From positions 62,001 to 126,000 of the forward strand of contig OZ252253.1 in assembly GCA_965249775.1 (NCBI GenBank): DNA of 64,000 bases, given 5' to 3'. The position numbers and the translations under genes were made by a program. The notes beneath the pieces are model-generated. The model was not told where the DNA came from. It saw nothing but the letters and a program-made list of their open reading frames with translations, and did not search any database. Source of the stretch: UBA822 sp965249775. Lineage in GTDB: Bacteria; Gemmatimonadota; Gemmatimonadetes; Longimicrobiales; Gaopeijiaceae. The stretch's first letter is position 1; each line of letters begins with the position of its first letter. Shown here one piece after another: positions 23,917-31,680 of this stretch.

Positions 23917-24861
23917 CTAAAAGTCGCCAACGAAGGTGATCTCCGGCACCAATTCGTATCCTAGCTCGTCGGCGACTCGCGTCTTAGCGAGGTCGATCAG
24001 GGCACGGACGTCGGCGGCCGTCGCACTCCCGAGGTTTACGATGATGTTGGCGTGGTTCGTGAAGATCTGGGCGCCTCCCTTAACGTGCCCCTTGAGCCCA
24101 CACTCGTCGATGAGCCGCCCGGCGCCGATTCCTTCGATTTTCTGAAAGATCGAGCCCACGCTGGGCAGCACGGCCAGGTCCGGATGGCGGTCCTTTCGCC
24201 AGACCAGGTTTTCCTCCATCACTCGACGCAGTTCCTCGGGAGGAGCCGGGGTCAGTTGGAAGTCCACTGTGAGGACAACGTCATCCCTTTCGTGAAGGAT
24301 GCTGTAGTCGTAGCCGAACCTGAAGTATTCCCGATCCACCGTGCGCCGCTCTCCTTCCTCTGAGAGGATCTCGGCGGACTCGACCACCTCCTCCATGAAG
24401 ACCGTGCGGGCCCTCTCTGGTGCGGGCGAGAGAAAGTGCAGGTTCTGCCACATGGCCCCGCCCACGGTGCTCGGGATCCCCACGAAGTGATGCAGGCCAC
24501 CGAGCCCGCGGGCTACGGTCGCCTCGATGAGGTCGGGGTAGGTCTCTACGCCCGCTCCAGCGCGAACGCGACCGTCCTCGAAGAAGTCGGTGCCGCCCAC
24601 CTCCGAGCGGATCACCAGGCCACGAAAGCCCAGGTCTCCGACGAGCACGTTAGCACCCTTGCCGAGCAGGAAGTGCGGGATGCCGAGGTCCCGGGCCACC
24701 AGGATGGACTCCGCCAGATCGTCAGCCGTGCGGGCGTGAAAGAGTCTGTCGGCCGGGCCGCCGATGCGGAACGTCGTCAGTGGCGCGAGCGCCGCATCGA
24801 CCTCCATCTGGGCTGAATCGAGGCGCTGATCGAGCTCGAGAAGGGTTTCCTCGGTGACCAT
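23917..24861 (-). CDS. murB: UDP-N-acetylenolpyruvoylglucosamine reductase
   Basis: FAD enzyme of 314 aa that reduces the enolpyruvyl group to form UDP-MurNAc in peptidoglycan synthesis. FAD-binding motifs: TTFRIGGPAD, LLGKGANVLV, and GIPSTVGGAMWQN. The proton-donor Ser lies in SVGSIFQKI, the catalytic C-terminal Glu in VPEITFVG, and the Arg/Tyr region in FRFGYDYS. ATG 24861 has CGGAG upstream; an earlier in-frame start at 24903 adds 14 unlikely residues. It stands apart from other mur genes and converges on the esterase gene. Confidence 0.93.
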   Translation of the reverse strand: MVTEETLLELDQRLDSAQMEVDAALAPLTTFRIGGPADRLFHARTADDLAESILVARDLGIPHFLLGKGANVLVGDLGFRGLVIRSEVGGTDFFEDGRVRAGAGVETYPDLIEATVARGLGGLHHFVGIPSTVGGAMWQNLHFLSPAPERARTVFMEEVVESAEILSEEGERRTVDREYFRFGYDYSILHERDDVVLTVDFQLTPAPPEELRRVMEENLVWRKDRHPDLAVLPSVGSIFQKIEGIGAGRLIDECGLKGHVKGGAQIFTNHANIIVNLGSATAADVRALIDLAKTRVADELGYELVPEITFVGDF

Positions 24862-25314
24862 CGTCCTGGATTCGCTCCGGTGGGGGTCGGTATGCCGCGC
24901 CAAGATAGACGCCTCGAAGATTGCAGGAAGCGTGCCCTACGTGAACCCTGCACCCATCAAGGGGAGCCGCGTGGGCGTGAGGCGGGTGTCCGATATTGGG
25001 AATCGAGGTCCCGTGGGCGGGCACCAGACACGGCGCGAAGAAGGGAGCGTGGGCAGTGTAACCACAATAGTGAAAAAGAGTTACGTAGATATTGTGTGTT
25101 TGGCACGAAGCTTTCTTAGTGAATGGTGTGAACGAATGGGCATGAACCAGGAGTGTGCTTGAATTGAGCGCATAAAGACGAATGTTGCGGGGCCCGATTG
25201 GAGGGTGCGGTGCACGGTCGGGATGAATGGGTTGGCTCTTGGGCTGGCTCCGGTCGGACCCCGCTTCACATGGATTGGCATACGAACGATGTGCGGAGAT
25301 CGAGGGTGAAACGA
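24862..25314. other. Divergent intergenic region murB/tolC
   Basis: About 450 bases without a supported gene. The centre (25060-25160) is clearly AT-richer than the surroundings and holds the candidate sigma54 promoter listed separately; its right edge holds the 21-bp duplication around the tolC start. Frames across the rest are open by chance and show no family pattern. Confidence 0.6.
25101..25116 (+). promoter_or_regulatory. Candidate sigma54 (-24/-12) promoter
   Basis: TGGCACG (25101-25107), four bases, then TTTCT matches the sigma54 consensus TGGCACG-N4-TTGCW except for one base of the -12 box. It is oriented toward the tolC/hlyD/ABC genes about 200 bases on. The same locus encodes a sigma54 activator (30255) and a histidine kinase (31681), so local regulation is plausible. 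The imperfect -12 GC lowers confidence. Confidence 0.5.
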
Positions 25315-25337
25315 ATGAGATCGAGGGTGATACGAAT
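25296..25337 (+). repeat. 21-bp tandem duplication of RBS and start codon
   Basis: Two 21-bp units (25296-25316 and 25317-25337) differ at one base. Each contains GAGGGTGA followed by ACGAATG, that is, a ribosome binding site and an ATG. The tolC frame can therefore start at ATG 25315 or ATG 25336 with identical upstream context, in frame with each other. Confidence 0.8.
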
Positions 25338-26853
25338 GGCGGATTGGGAGGGTGGCCAGGCGAAGAGAGCATTGACCCTGACGGCGGCTGCCCTCTTGGC
25401 GACCGCGGCGATGGCGCTGGGGCAGGAGACGGTGCGTCTTACGTTGGATGAGGCGATCGACCTCGCTCGTGAGAACAACCCCACGTTTCTGAGGACGCAA
25501 AACAACGAGGCAGTGGCCGATTGGGGCGTGAGAGAGGCGACGAGCAACCTCTTTATTCCGTCGCTCACGGCGAGCGGGTTCGCGACCTACCGGGCTCCGG
25601 GACAGTCACGGATCGGGACGATCAACACCGGTGTGATCGAGCAGGGGGCGCTCTACTATTCCAACTATGCACTCTCTGCGAGGTACACCCTGAACGGGAA
25701 CACCCTGTTCGGTCTCAGCAGTGCCAAAGCGGAGAGGAACGCCGCCCGCGCGTTTACCCAGGCGGCGGAGTTTACGATGGAAACCCTGGTCACCCTCCAA
25801 TACATGACCGCGTTACGGGCGAGGGATCAGGTCGATGTGGCCCTCAGTCAGGTCGAGCGGTCGATTGAGAATCTCGAAATCGCACAAGCGCGTGTGGATG
25901 CTCAGGCGGCCATCATCATGGACGCCAAGCAGGCGCAGGTCCAGCTTGGACGGGACTCCGTTTCCCTGATACGGGCGGAGTCGGCGCTACGCGTAGGGGC
26001 GCTCGGGCTCTTGGAGACCGTCGGCCTCGATCTCGGTGCCGACTTGGAGCTGGTGAGCCAGTTCGAAGTGTTCCGACCGCCTTGGACGAGTACGGAGTTG
26101 ATCTCGATCGCCCTGGAGTCCCACCCCGGGCTAAACGCTTTTGAGGCCAGCGAAGGGGCTCGGCGCGCCAACCTCCGGCAGGCCCGCGGGCAATATTTTC
26201 CGACTGTCACCCTGGCAGGCGAGTGGTCAGGCTTTACACAGGAAATCCAGAACGGGGGCTTCCTCGTCGCCAGTGCCGAGAGGGGCGCCGCCGGGGGCTT
26301 CGCGAGCTGCCAGACGTTCAACACCATTTCAGCAGGCCTGACGACGCCGCTGGACGGATTTCCCCAGGATTGTGGACCGGGGCAACTCAGCGACGAGGCC
26401 CGCCAGGAGATTCTGAGGGGAAACGATGCCTTTCCCTTCAACTTCACGGGGCAGCCATTTCGGGCAATCTTGAGTGTGAGCATTCCGATTTTCAACGGGT
26501 TCAGCAGGGAGCGGCAGGTGTCTCAGGCCGCCAATCTACTCGAGGACGCCGAGTATTCCCGCCGGGCGGAAGAGTTGCGTCTTCAGAAGGAGGTGACGTC
26601 CGCCTACGATGCGCTGACGACGGCGTTCGATGTGGTCCAGGTAGAGGAACGGAACCGCGAAGTGGCCGCCGAACAACTGGAGCTGTCCCGCACTCGATAC
26701 ACCTTGGGCGCGGACAATTTTCTCGTCTTGCTCGACGCGGAACGCACGATGGCGGATGGGGAGCGGGCTTACCTGGACGGTCTATACACCTTCCATCTCG
26801 AGCTGGCGAACCTAGAAAACGCTGTGGGTCGACGGCTCCGCCTCGAAGAGTAG
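25315..26853 (+). CDS. TolC family outer-membrane efflux protein
   Basis: Outer-membrane channel of 512 aa (505 from ATG 25336). A signal peptide (RALTLTAAALLATAAMALG) precedes two OEP repeats. The first starts at VRLTLDEAIDLARENNPTFL and the second near SIALESHPGLNAFEASEGA; the long coiled-coil helices end with LEDAEYSRRAEELRLQKEV and LELANLENAVGRRL. It should form the outer-membrane tunnel for the HlyD-like adaptor and ABC ATPases encoded next. A MITE copy lies between this gene and the adaptor gene. Confidence 0.92.
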   Translation: MRSRVIRMADWEGGQAKRALTLTAAALLATAAMALGQETVRLTLDEAIDLARENNPTFLRTQNNEAVADWGVREATSNLFIPSLTASGFATYRAPGQSRIGTINTGVIEQGALYYSNYALSARYTLNGNTLFGLSSAKAERNAARAFTQAAEFTMETLVTLQYMTALRARDQVDVALSQVERSIENLEIAQARVDAQAAIIMDAKQAQVQLGRDSVSLIRAESALRVGALGLLETVGLDLGADLELVSQFEVFRPPWTSTELISIALESHPGLNAFEASEGARRANLRQARGQYFPTVTLAGEWSGFTQEIQNGGFLVASAERGAAGGFASCQTFNTISAGLTTPLDGFPQDCGPGQLSDEARQEILRGNDAFPFNFTGQPFRAILSVSIPIFNGFSRERQVSQAANLLEDAEYSRRAEELRLQKEVTSAYDALTTAFDVVQVEERNREVAAEQLELSRTRYTLGADNFLVLLDAERTMADGERAYLDGLYTFHLELANLENAVGRRLRLEE

Positions 26854-26903
26854 GGAACCGAATCGTACGCTGGGTGGCTACTAGTCATTCCGGCTGAAAT
26901 TGA

Positions 26904-27206
26904 GAAGGCTGCTGAAGGAGTACAGCGGGTCGCGCACATGGCGCTTGTGCGCGTTCAGACAAGGAACGACGACGAGGCGTAGCACAGCTACTCCGAGGAG
27001 GAGAGACGCAGGATCAACCGCACAACCGCCATGTGCCCGCCACCATGTGGGGCATGACCATACACGCTGAAGGGTTGCGGTGGCACGACCCCATCTCCGT
27101 TGTTGGAGCTCCTAGCCGTAGCTATTGCTATGGCGTCGTCGCTCCGCCTAGGATCTGGGGTCGTGGCATCCGCAACGCGGCCCACTGTACTCCTTCAGCA
27201 GCCTTC
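26904..27206 (+). mobile_element. MITE-like element, copy 2 (303 bp)
   Basis: Same terminal inverted repeats and interior as copy 1 (1113-1436), same orientation, shorter by 21 bp because of one internal difference near 26984. It separates tolC from the hlyD-like gene, and its right end is 16 bases from the probable hlyD start. As in copy 1, an internal frame (TTG 27100 or ATG 27130) encodes the same peptide (AMASSLRLGSGVVASATRP) and runs in frame into the downstream gene. No transposase is encoded and no target duplication is obvious. Confidence 0.85.
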
Positions 27207-27222
27207 AGAGAGTGAGGTTGTC

Positions 27223-28479
27223 GTGGACATTGCTCGCGATCCCAAGCCAAGAACTAGAAAGAGGATCATTCAGTGGTCGGCAGCGGCAGCGGTTCTGATC
27301 GCGATCAGTTGGACGTTGAGGAATCTCGAGCCCGCGGCGCCACCGGTCGACGTAGCGACCGTATGGATGGACACCGTCCAGCACGGCACGATGATCCGGC
27401 AGGTGAGGGGGCCGGGTACGCTCGTGCCCGAACAAATGCGCTGGATCACGGCCCTGACCGCCGGGCGCGTGGAGCAAATCATCATCTTGCCCGGAACCCC
27501 GATCGACAGCGAGACGGTCATCATCCGGATGAGCAATCCGGATGTAGATGTCGCGCTGCTCCAGGCCCGACAAGCGCTCAACACGGCCGAAGCGACCCTG
27601 ATTCAAACTCGCTCGAACCTGGAGACGCAGCGCCTCTCCCAGAGCGCGCTTCTGGCACAGGTGCGCACCCAATCGCAGAATGCGCAACGTGACCACACCA
27701 CCAATCAGCGTCTCTACGACACGAATCCCGAGCTGGTCGCCGCGACCGAACTGGCCAGGACCGGGGACGCGGTGGTGGAGGCACTCGAGAGAGTGCGGAT
27801 TGAAGAAGAGCAGGAGGTGTTACTCGCCGCCTCGGCCGTAGACCAAGTAGAGGCTCAACGGGTCAATATCCAGAGCCTTGCTGACATCGTCGAGTTCAAC
27901 CTTGATCGAGTAAACTCATTGGAGGTGACGTCCGGTGTGGCCGGTGTGTTGGCGGAGCTGCCGCTCGACGAAGGCCAGTGGGTTCAGTCGGGTGCGACGC
28001 TTGCCAGGGTCGTGCAGCCGGGGCGCCTCAAGGCCGAGGTCCGGATTCCGCAGACACAAGCCCAGGACATTACCGCGGGTCAGGTCGCGTACATCGACAC
28101 GCGAAACGACACGATCGTGGGACGGGTTGTGCGCATCGATCCTTCGGTGCAGAACGGGACCGTGACGATCGACGTTGCGCTTCCACCCGACCTTCCGAGG
28201 AGCGCTCGCCCGGATCTGAGTATCGACGGCAACGTGGTGATCCAGCAGCTGGACGACGTGACGTATGTCGGACGTCCCGCGTACGGCCAGGCGAATCAGC
28301 GTGTGGGTATGTTCAAGCTGGTCGAAGACGGTCAGTACGCGGAACGCGTCAACGTGATGTTGGGGGCGAGCTCGGTGAACGAGATCGAAGTGATGGAGGG
28401 ATTACAGGAGGGGGATATCGTGATCCTGTCGGACATGTCCAATTGGGACGGATACGATCGGATCCGCTTGAGGAACTAG
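27223..28479 (+). CDS. HlyD/MacA-like membrane fusion protein
   Basis: Periplasmic adaptor of 418 aa for a tripartite pump. One membrane helix (WSAAAAVLIAISWTL, about residues 25-40), a lipoyl half-motif (ITALTAGRVEQIIILPG), a long coiled-coil hairpin (about 110-235), the second lipoyl half (TSGVAGVLAELPLDEGQWV), and beta-barrel/MPD domains. GTG 27223 with GAGTGAGG just upstream is chosen; the frame stays open upstream into the MITE, which could add 31-41 residues. It should bridge the TolC protein and an inner-membrane ABC permease. Confidence 0.9.
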   Translation: MDIARDPKPRTRKRIIQWSAAAAVLIAISWTLRNLEPAAPPVDVATVWMDTVQHGTMIRQVRGPGTLVPEQMRWITALTAGRVEQIIILPGTPIDSETVIIRMSNPDVDVALLQARQALNTAEATLIQTRSNLETQRLSQSALLAQVRTQSQNAQRDHTTNQRLYDTNPELVAATELARTGDAVVEALERVRIEEEQEVLLAASAVDQVEAQRVNIQSLADIVEFNLDRVNSLEVTSGVAGVLAELPLDEGQWVQSGATLARVVQPGRLKAEVRIPQTQAQDITAGQVAYIDTRNDTIVGRVVRIDPSVQNGTVTIDVALPPDLPRSARPDLSIDGNVVIQQLDDVTYVGRPAYGQANQRVGMFKLVEDGQYAERVNVMLGASSVNEIEVMEGLQEGDIVILSDMSNWDGYDRIRLRN

Positions 28480-28493
28480 GAAGCAAGGGAGGA

Positions 28494-29252
28494 ATGATGG
28501 AAAACGCACCAGAGGGCAGCACGTCCACGCTGATCGATCTTCAGGCGCTCGGCAAAGTGTTCTACACCGAAGAGGTCGAAACCCACGCATTGTCCGACAT
28601 TCACCTGGACATCAAGGCGGGTGAGTTCGTGTCGATCGCCGGGCCGTCGGGTTGCGGCAAGACGACGCTTCTGTCGATCCTCGGGCTGCTGGATTCTCCG
28701 ACCGGCGGGGACTATCTGCTCGACGGCGAGCCCGTGGCCAACCTCACAGCCTCACAGCGGGCGAAGATCCGCAATCAGGCGATCGGATTCATCTTCCAGG
28801 CGTTCAACCTGATCGGCGACCTCACGGTCTACGAAAATGTCGAGCTTCCGCTCACGTACCGAGGCATGGCCGGAAGCGAGCGTAAGGAGCGTGTGCACAC
28901 CGCCCTCGAAAGGGTCGGCATGGCGCACCGCATGAACCACTACCCCAGTCAGCTCTCGGGTGGTCAGCAACAGCGTGTGGCAGTGGCGAGGGCGATCGTT
29001 GGCAAGCCACTCATTTTGCTGGCGGACGAGCCCACGGGGAACCTCGACTCCAAGAACGGAAGTGCGGTCATGGACCTCATGACGGAATTGCACGACGAGG
29101 GGGCGACGATCTGCATGGTGACGCACGATCCGCGTTACGCGACAGTAGCCGAGCGCTCGGTGCACCTCTTCGACGGCCAGGTGGTGGACGAGGAGGACGC
29201 CCAACGGGCCGAACATGCTCATGAGTTGGAGGAGAGCGGCTTCGACCTCTGA
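28494..29252 (+). CDS. ABC transporter ATPase (MacB/LolD type)
   Basis: ATPase subunit of 252 aa. Walker A GPSGCGKTT, Q-loop FIFQAFNLI, signature LSGGQQQRVAVAR, Walker B LILLADEPTGNLDS, switch His in MVTHDP. ATG 28494 or the adjacent ATG 28497 follows AGGGAGGA. Sequence type is that of MacB/LolD ATPases, which pair with FtsX-fold permeases. No permease is encoded in the window. A UUCG-capped hairpin follows at 29326. Confidence 0.93.
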   Translation: MMENAPEGSTSTLIDLQALGKVFYTEEVETHALSDIHLDIKAGEFVSIAGPSGCGKTTLLSILGLLDSPTGGDYLLDGEPVANLTASQRAKIRNQAIGFIFQAFNLIGDLTVYENVELPLTYRGMAGSERKERVHTALERVGMAHRMNHYPSQLSGGQQQRVAVARAIVGKPLILLADEPTGNLDSKNGSAVMDLMTELHDEGATICMVTHDPRYATVAERSVHLFDGQVVDEEDAQRAEHAHELEESGFDL

Positions 29253-29325
29253 AGTCGGGGAATGCGGCCGCGATTGAGCGCCGACGGGGGCGTCGACGAG
29301 GGCGCCGCAGGCGGAGCGCTATCGA

Positions 29326-29349
29326 GGGGGCGGTCTTCGGGCCGCCCCC
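29326..29349 (+). terminator. GC-rich hairpin with TTCG tetraloop
   Basis: A 10-bp stem (GGGGGCGGTC with GGCCGCCCCC, one G-T pair) closes a TTCG tetraloop, about 75 bases after the ABC ATPase stop. No long T-tract follows (TTCGTGTTC). It probably ends or attenuates transcription of the tolC-hlyD-ABC unit. Confidence 0.65.
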
Positions 29350-29395
29350 TTCGTGTTCAGCGAAGTTGCCGGCGTCCGTTGACGGGAGTCACTGA

Positions 29396-29462
29396 GTGTC
29401 CGATTTTGGGACACCCATCTCGGTGAGATGCGTCCTTGATATAAAGTAACCTAGTATATCAA
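29396..29462. promoter_or_regulatory. AT-rich promoter/operator region before second ABC ATPase
   Basis: Between the hairpin and the second ATPase gene the G+C content falls sharply (about 29430-29515). Inverted repeats here: GTGTCC-N7-GGACAC (29396-29414) and TTGATATA-N11-TATATCAA (29436-29462). The position fits a regulated promoter for the genes that follow. No clear -35/-10 pair or sigma54 site was recognised. Confidence 0.45.
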
Positions 29463-29576
29463 TCGATATAAAATGTTTAATAGCAACAATATAGACGTAT
29501 TTGTAGAAGTCGCTCGGCTGTGTTGCCCTAGGTCGTTCGATCGGCAATGGAAAGCCGCACCCAACCTGTTGAGACC

Positions 29577-30248
29577 ATGGCACTGATCCAGACGAAGGGC
29601 GTCGAGAAGTCCTACAAGACCGGGGCCGGCGAGACCTTCGTCCTCCGGCGGATCGATCTCGAGGTCGAAGCCGGTGATTTCATCACGGTCATGGGGCCCT
29701 CCGGTGCCGGAAAATCGACGCTGTTGTCGATCCTCGGCATGCTGGACGGGGATTGGCGGGGCGAGTATTGGCTCGCGGGTCAGCCGGCACATGCCCTGAA
29801 GCCTCGACAACGCATCGAGCTCAACAAACGCTACGTCGGGTTCGTCTTCCAGCAATACCATCTGCTCGATGATCTCACCGTCTACGAAAACCTGGAGATT
29901 CCTCTCTCGTACCGGAACGTGAGGCGAAAGGAGCGCCAGGCCATCGTAGCCGACTCCCTCGACCGGTTTCAGATCGTCGGCAAGAAGGATCTTTACCCAT
30001 CACAGCTTTCCGGAGGGCAACAGCAGCTCGTCGCTGTGGCCCGGGCCGTCATCGCCGAGCCAAAGGTCATCCTGGCCGACGAGCCTACGGGAAGTCTGCA
30101 TTCGAGCCAGGGCCGCATGATCATGGATCTGCTACTCCAGCTGAACCGTGAGGGGACCACGATCATTCAGGTCACGCACAATGAAGATTATGCGGCATAT
30201 GGGAAGCGGATCATCCAGCTCAAGGATGGCTGGGTCGTCGACGAGTAG
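29577..30248 (+). CDS. ABC transporter ATPase (MacB/LolD type), second copy
   Basis: ATPase of 223 aa. Walker A GPSGAGKST, Q-loop FVFQQYHLL, signature LSGGQQQLVAVAR, Walker B VILADEPTGS, switch His VTHNED. The D-loop region reads SLHSSQG in place of the usual NLDS, which may alter dimer contacts. ATG 29577 gives a family-like start; ATG 29547 is also in frame. It is followed six bases on by a sigma54 activator. As with the first ATPase, no permease lies nearby. Confidence 0.9.
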   Translation: MALIQTKGVEKSYKTGAGETFVLRRIDLEVEAGDFITVMGPSGAGKSTLLSILGMLDGDWRGEYWLAGQPAHALKPRQRIELNKRYVGFVFQQYHLLDDLTVYENLEIPLSYRNVRRKERQAIVADSLDRFQIVGKKDLYPSQLSGGQQQLVAVARAVIAEPKVILADEPTGSLHSSQGRMIMDLLLQLNREGTTIIQVTHNEDYAAYGKRIIQLKDGWVVDE

Positions 30249-30254
30249 CCGGCG

Positions 30255-31628
30255 ATGACCACGACGAAAACAGGGCGTGTCCTGGTCGCGGACGACCAGG
30301 CGGACGTCCTGGAGGCGCTTCGGATTCTCCTCAAGGCCGAGGGCTTCGAGATCGCCACTGCGAGCTCGCCGCCTCGCATCCTTTCCAGCATCGAGCAGGC
30401 GGACTTCGACGCGGTTCTGATGGACCTCAACTATGCGCGGGATACGACCTCCGGCGTAGAGGGGATGGACCTCCTCACCCAGATTCGGAGCCTCGATTCG
30501 ACTCTGCCTGTGTTGGTCATGACGGCCTGGGGAAGCGTGGATGGGGCCGTGGAGGCGATGCGGCGGGGCGCTCGGGACTACGTCGAAAAGCCGTGGGACA
30601 ATGAGCGGCTCCTGAAGACCTTGAGGACCCAGGTCGAGTTGGGCAGGGCTCTTCGACGGGGCCAGCATCTCGAGGACGAAAACCGTTGGCTTCGTGGTTC
30701 GGAGGCGCCGGACTTCATCGCGGAATCCAAGGTCATGGACCCGGTTCTGAGGGTGATGGAGCGGGTGGGACCCTCGGATGCCAACGTGTTGATCACGGGC
30801 GAGCATGGCACCGGAAAGGAAGTCGTAGCGCGTTGGCTACATGCAGTGTCGGACAGGGCGAAGCACACACTCGTGGTGGTCAATGCGGGGGGTTTTTCCG
30901 AGGGTGTGTTCGAGAGCGAGCTGTTCGGCCACGTGAAGGGGGCGTTCACGGATGCCAAGGCCGATCGAATCGGATGCTTCGAGTTGGCACATCAGGGGAC
31001 GCTGTTCCTCGATGAGATCGCGAATGTCTCGCTGCAACAGCAGGCAAAGCTTCTGCGCGTACTGGAGGCCGGTGAGATCCAGCGCGTTGGCTCGTCCAAG
31101 ATCAGGAAGGTAGACGTTCGTGTTTTAGCGGCCTCCAACGCCGACCTCGCTGAGATCGTTGCCGCTGGCGAGTTTAGGGAGGATCTGCTGTATCGCCTGA
31201 ATACGGTCGAGATCCGCGTACCTCCGCTGAGAGAGCGGAGTGAAGACATCGTGACGCTCGCCTCGTATTTTCTCGAACGTCATCGCTCTCGGTACAGAAA
31301 CGCGGTCGAGGGCTTCGCCGACGATGCGGTACGGGCCCTGCTCGAACACCCGTGGCCCGGGAACGTCCGCGAGCTCGAGCATTCGGTGGAGCGCGCAGTC
31401 CTAATGGCGCGGGGAGACCTCATTCATGCTGAAGATCTGGGACTGACCCTGCGCGTCGACAAGGGCGCCCAGATGGAGCAGCTCACGCTGGACGAGGCTG
31501 AGAGGGTTCTGATCGAGAAGGCGATAAACCGCAATGAGGGGAATGTCACACGAGCAGCGGACGAGCTTGGGCTCAGCCGTAGCGCCCTGTACCGCCGGCT
31601 CCAGCGTTACGGAGTTGAGGCCCGTTGA
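30255..31628 (+). CDS. Sigma54-dependent response regulator (NtrC family)
   Basis: Activator of 457 aa. Receiver domain about 8-125 with Asp57 (VLMDLNY); AAA+ domain about 145-385 with Walker A GEHGTGKE, Walker B GTLFLDEI and the sigma54-contact loop reading GAFTDA instead of GAFTGA; C-terminal Fis-type helix-turn-helix (NVTRAADELGLSRSALYRRL). It should be phosphorylated by the kinase encoded next and may act at the candidate sigma54 site at 25101. The GAFTDA variant occurs in some members and need not mean loss of function. Confidence 0.93.
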   Translation: MTTTKTGRVLVADDQADVLEALRILLKAEGFEIATASSPPRILSSIEQADFDAVLMDLNYARDTTSGVEGMDLLTQIRSLDSTLPVLVMTAWGSVDGAVEAMRRGARDYVEKPWDNERLLKTLRTQVELGRALRRGQHLEDENRWLRGSEAPDFIAESKVMDPVLRVMERVGPSDANVLITGEHGTGKEVVARWLHAVSDRAKHTLVVVNAGGFSEGVFESELFGHVKGAFTDAKADRIGCFELAHQGTLFLDEIANVSLQQQAKLLRVLEAGEIQRVGSSKIRKVDVRVLAASNADLAEIVAAGEFREDLLYRLNTVEIRVPPLRERSEDIVTLASYFLERHRSRYRNAVEGFADDAVRALLEHPWPGNVRELEHSVERAVLMARGDLIHAEDLGLTLRVDKGAQMEQLTLDEAERVLIEKAINRNEGNVTRAADELGLSRSALYRRLQRYGVEAR

Positions 31629-31680
31629 AAGAGCGCAGCGAGTCGAGTCAAGCGAGTGATCCGGAGGTGAGAAAGACCGG

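Noticed and set aside
27978..28493. Long upstream extension of the first ABC ATPase frame
   Set aside because: It overlaps the hlyD coding region in another frame and lacks any domain; the RBS and ATG at 28486-28496 mark the real start.
29253..29576. Missing permease gene hidden between the ATPase genes
   Set aside because: The 320-base gap has no frame with membrane segments; it holds a hairpin and AT-rich regulatory sequence.
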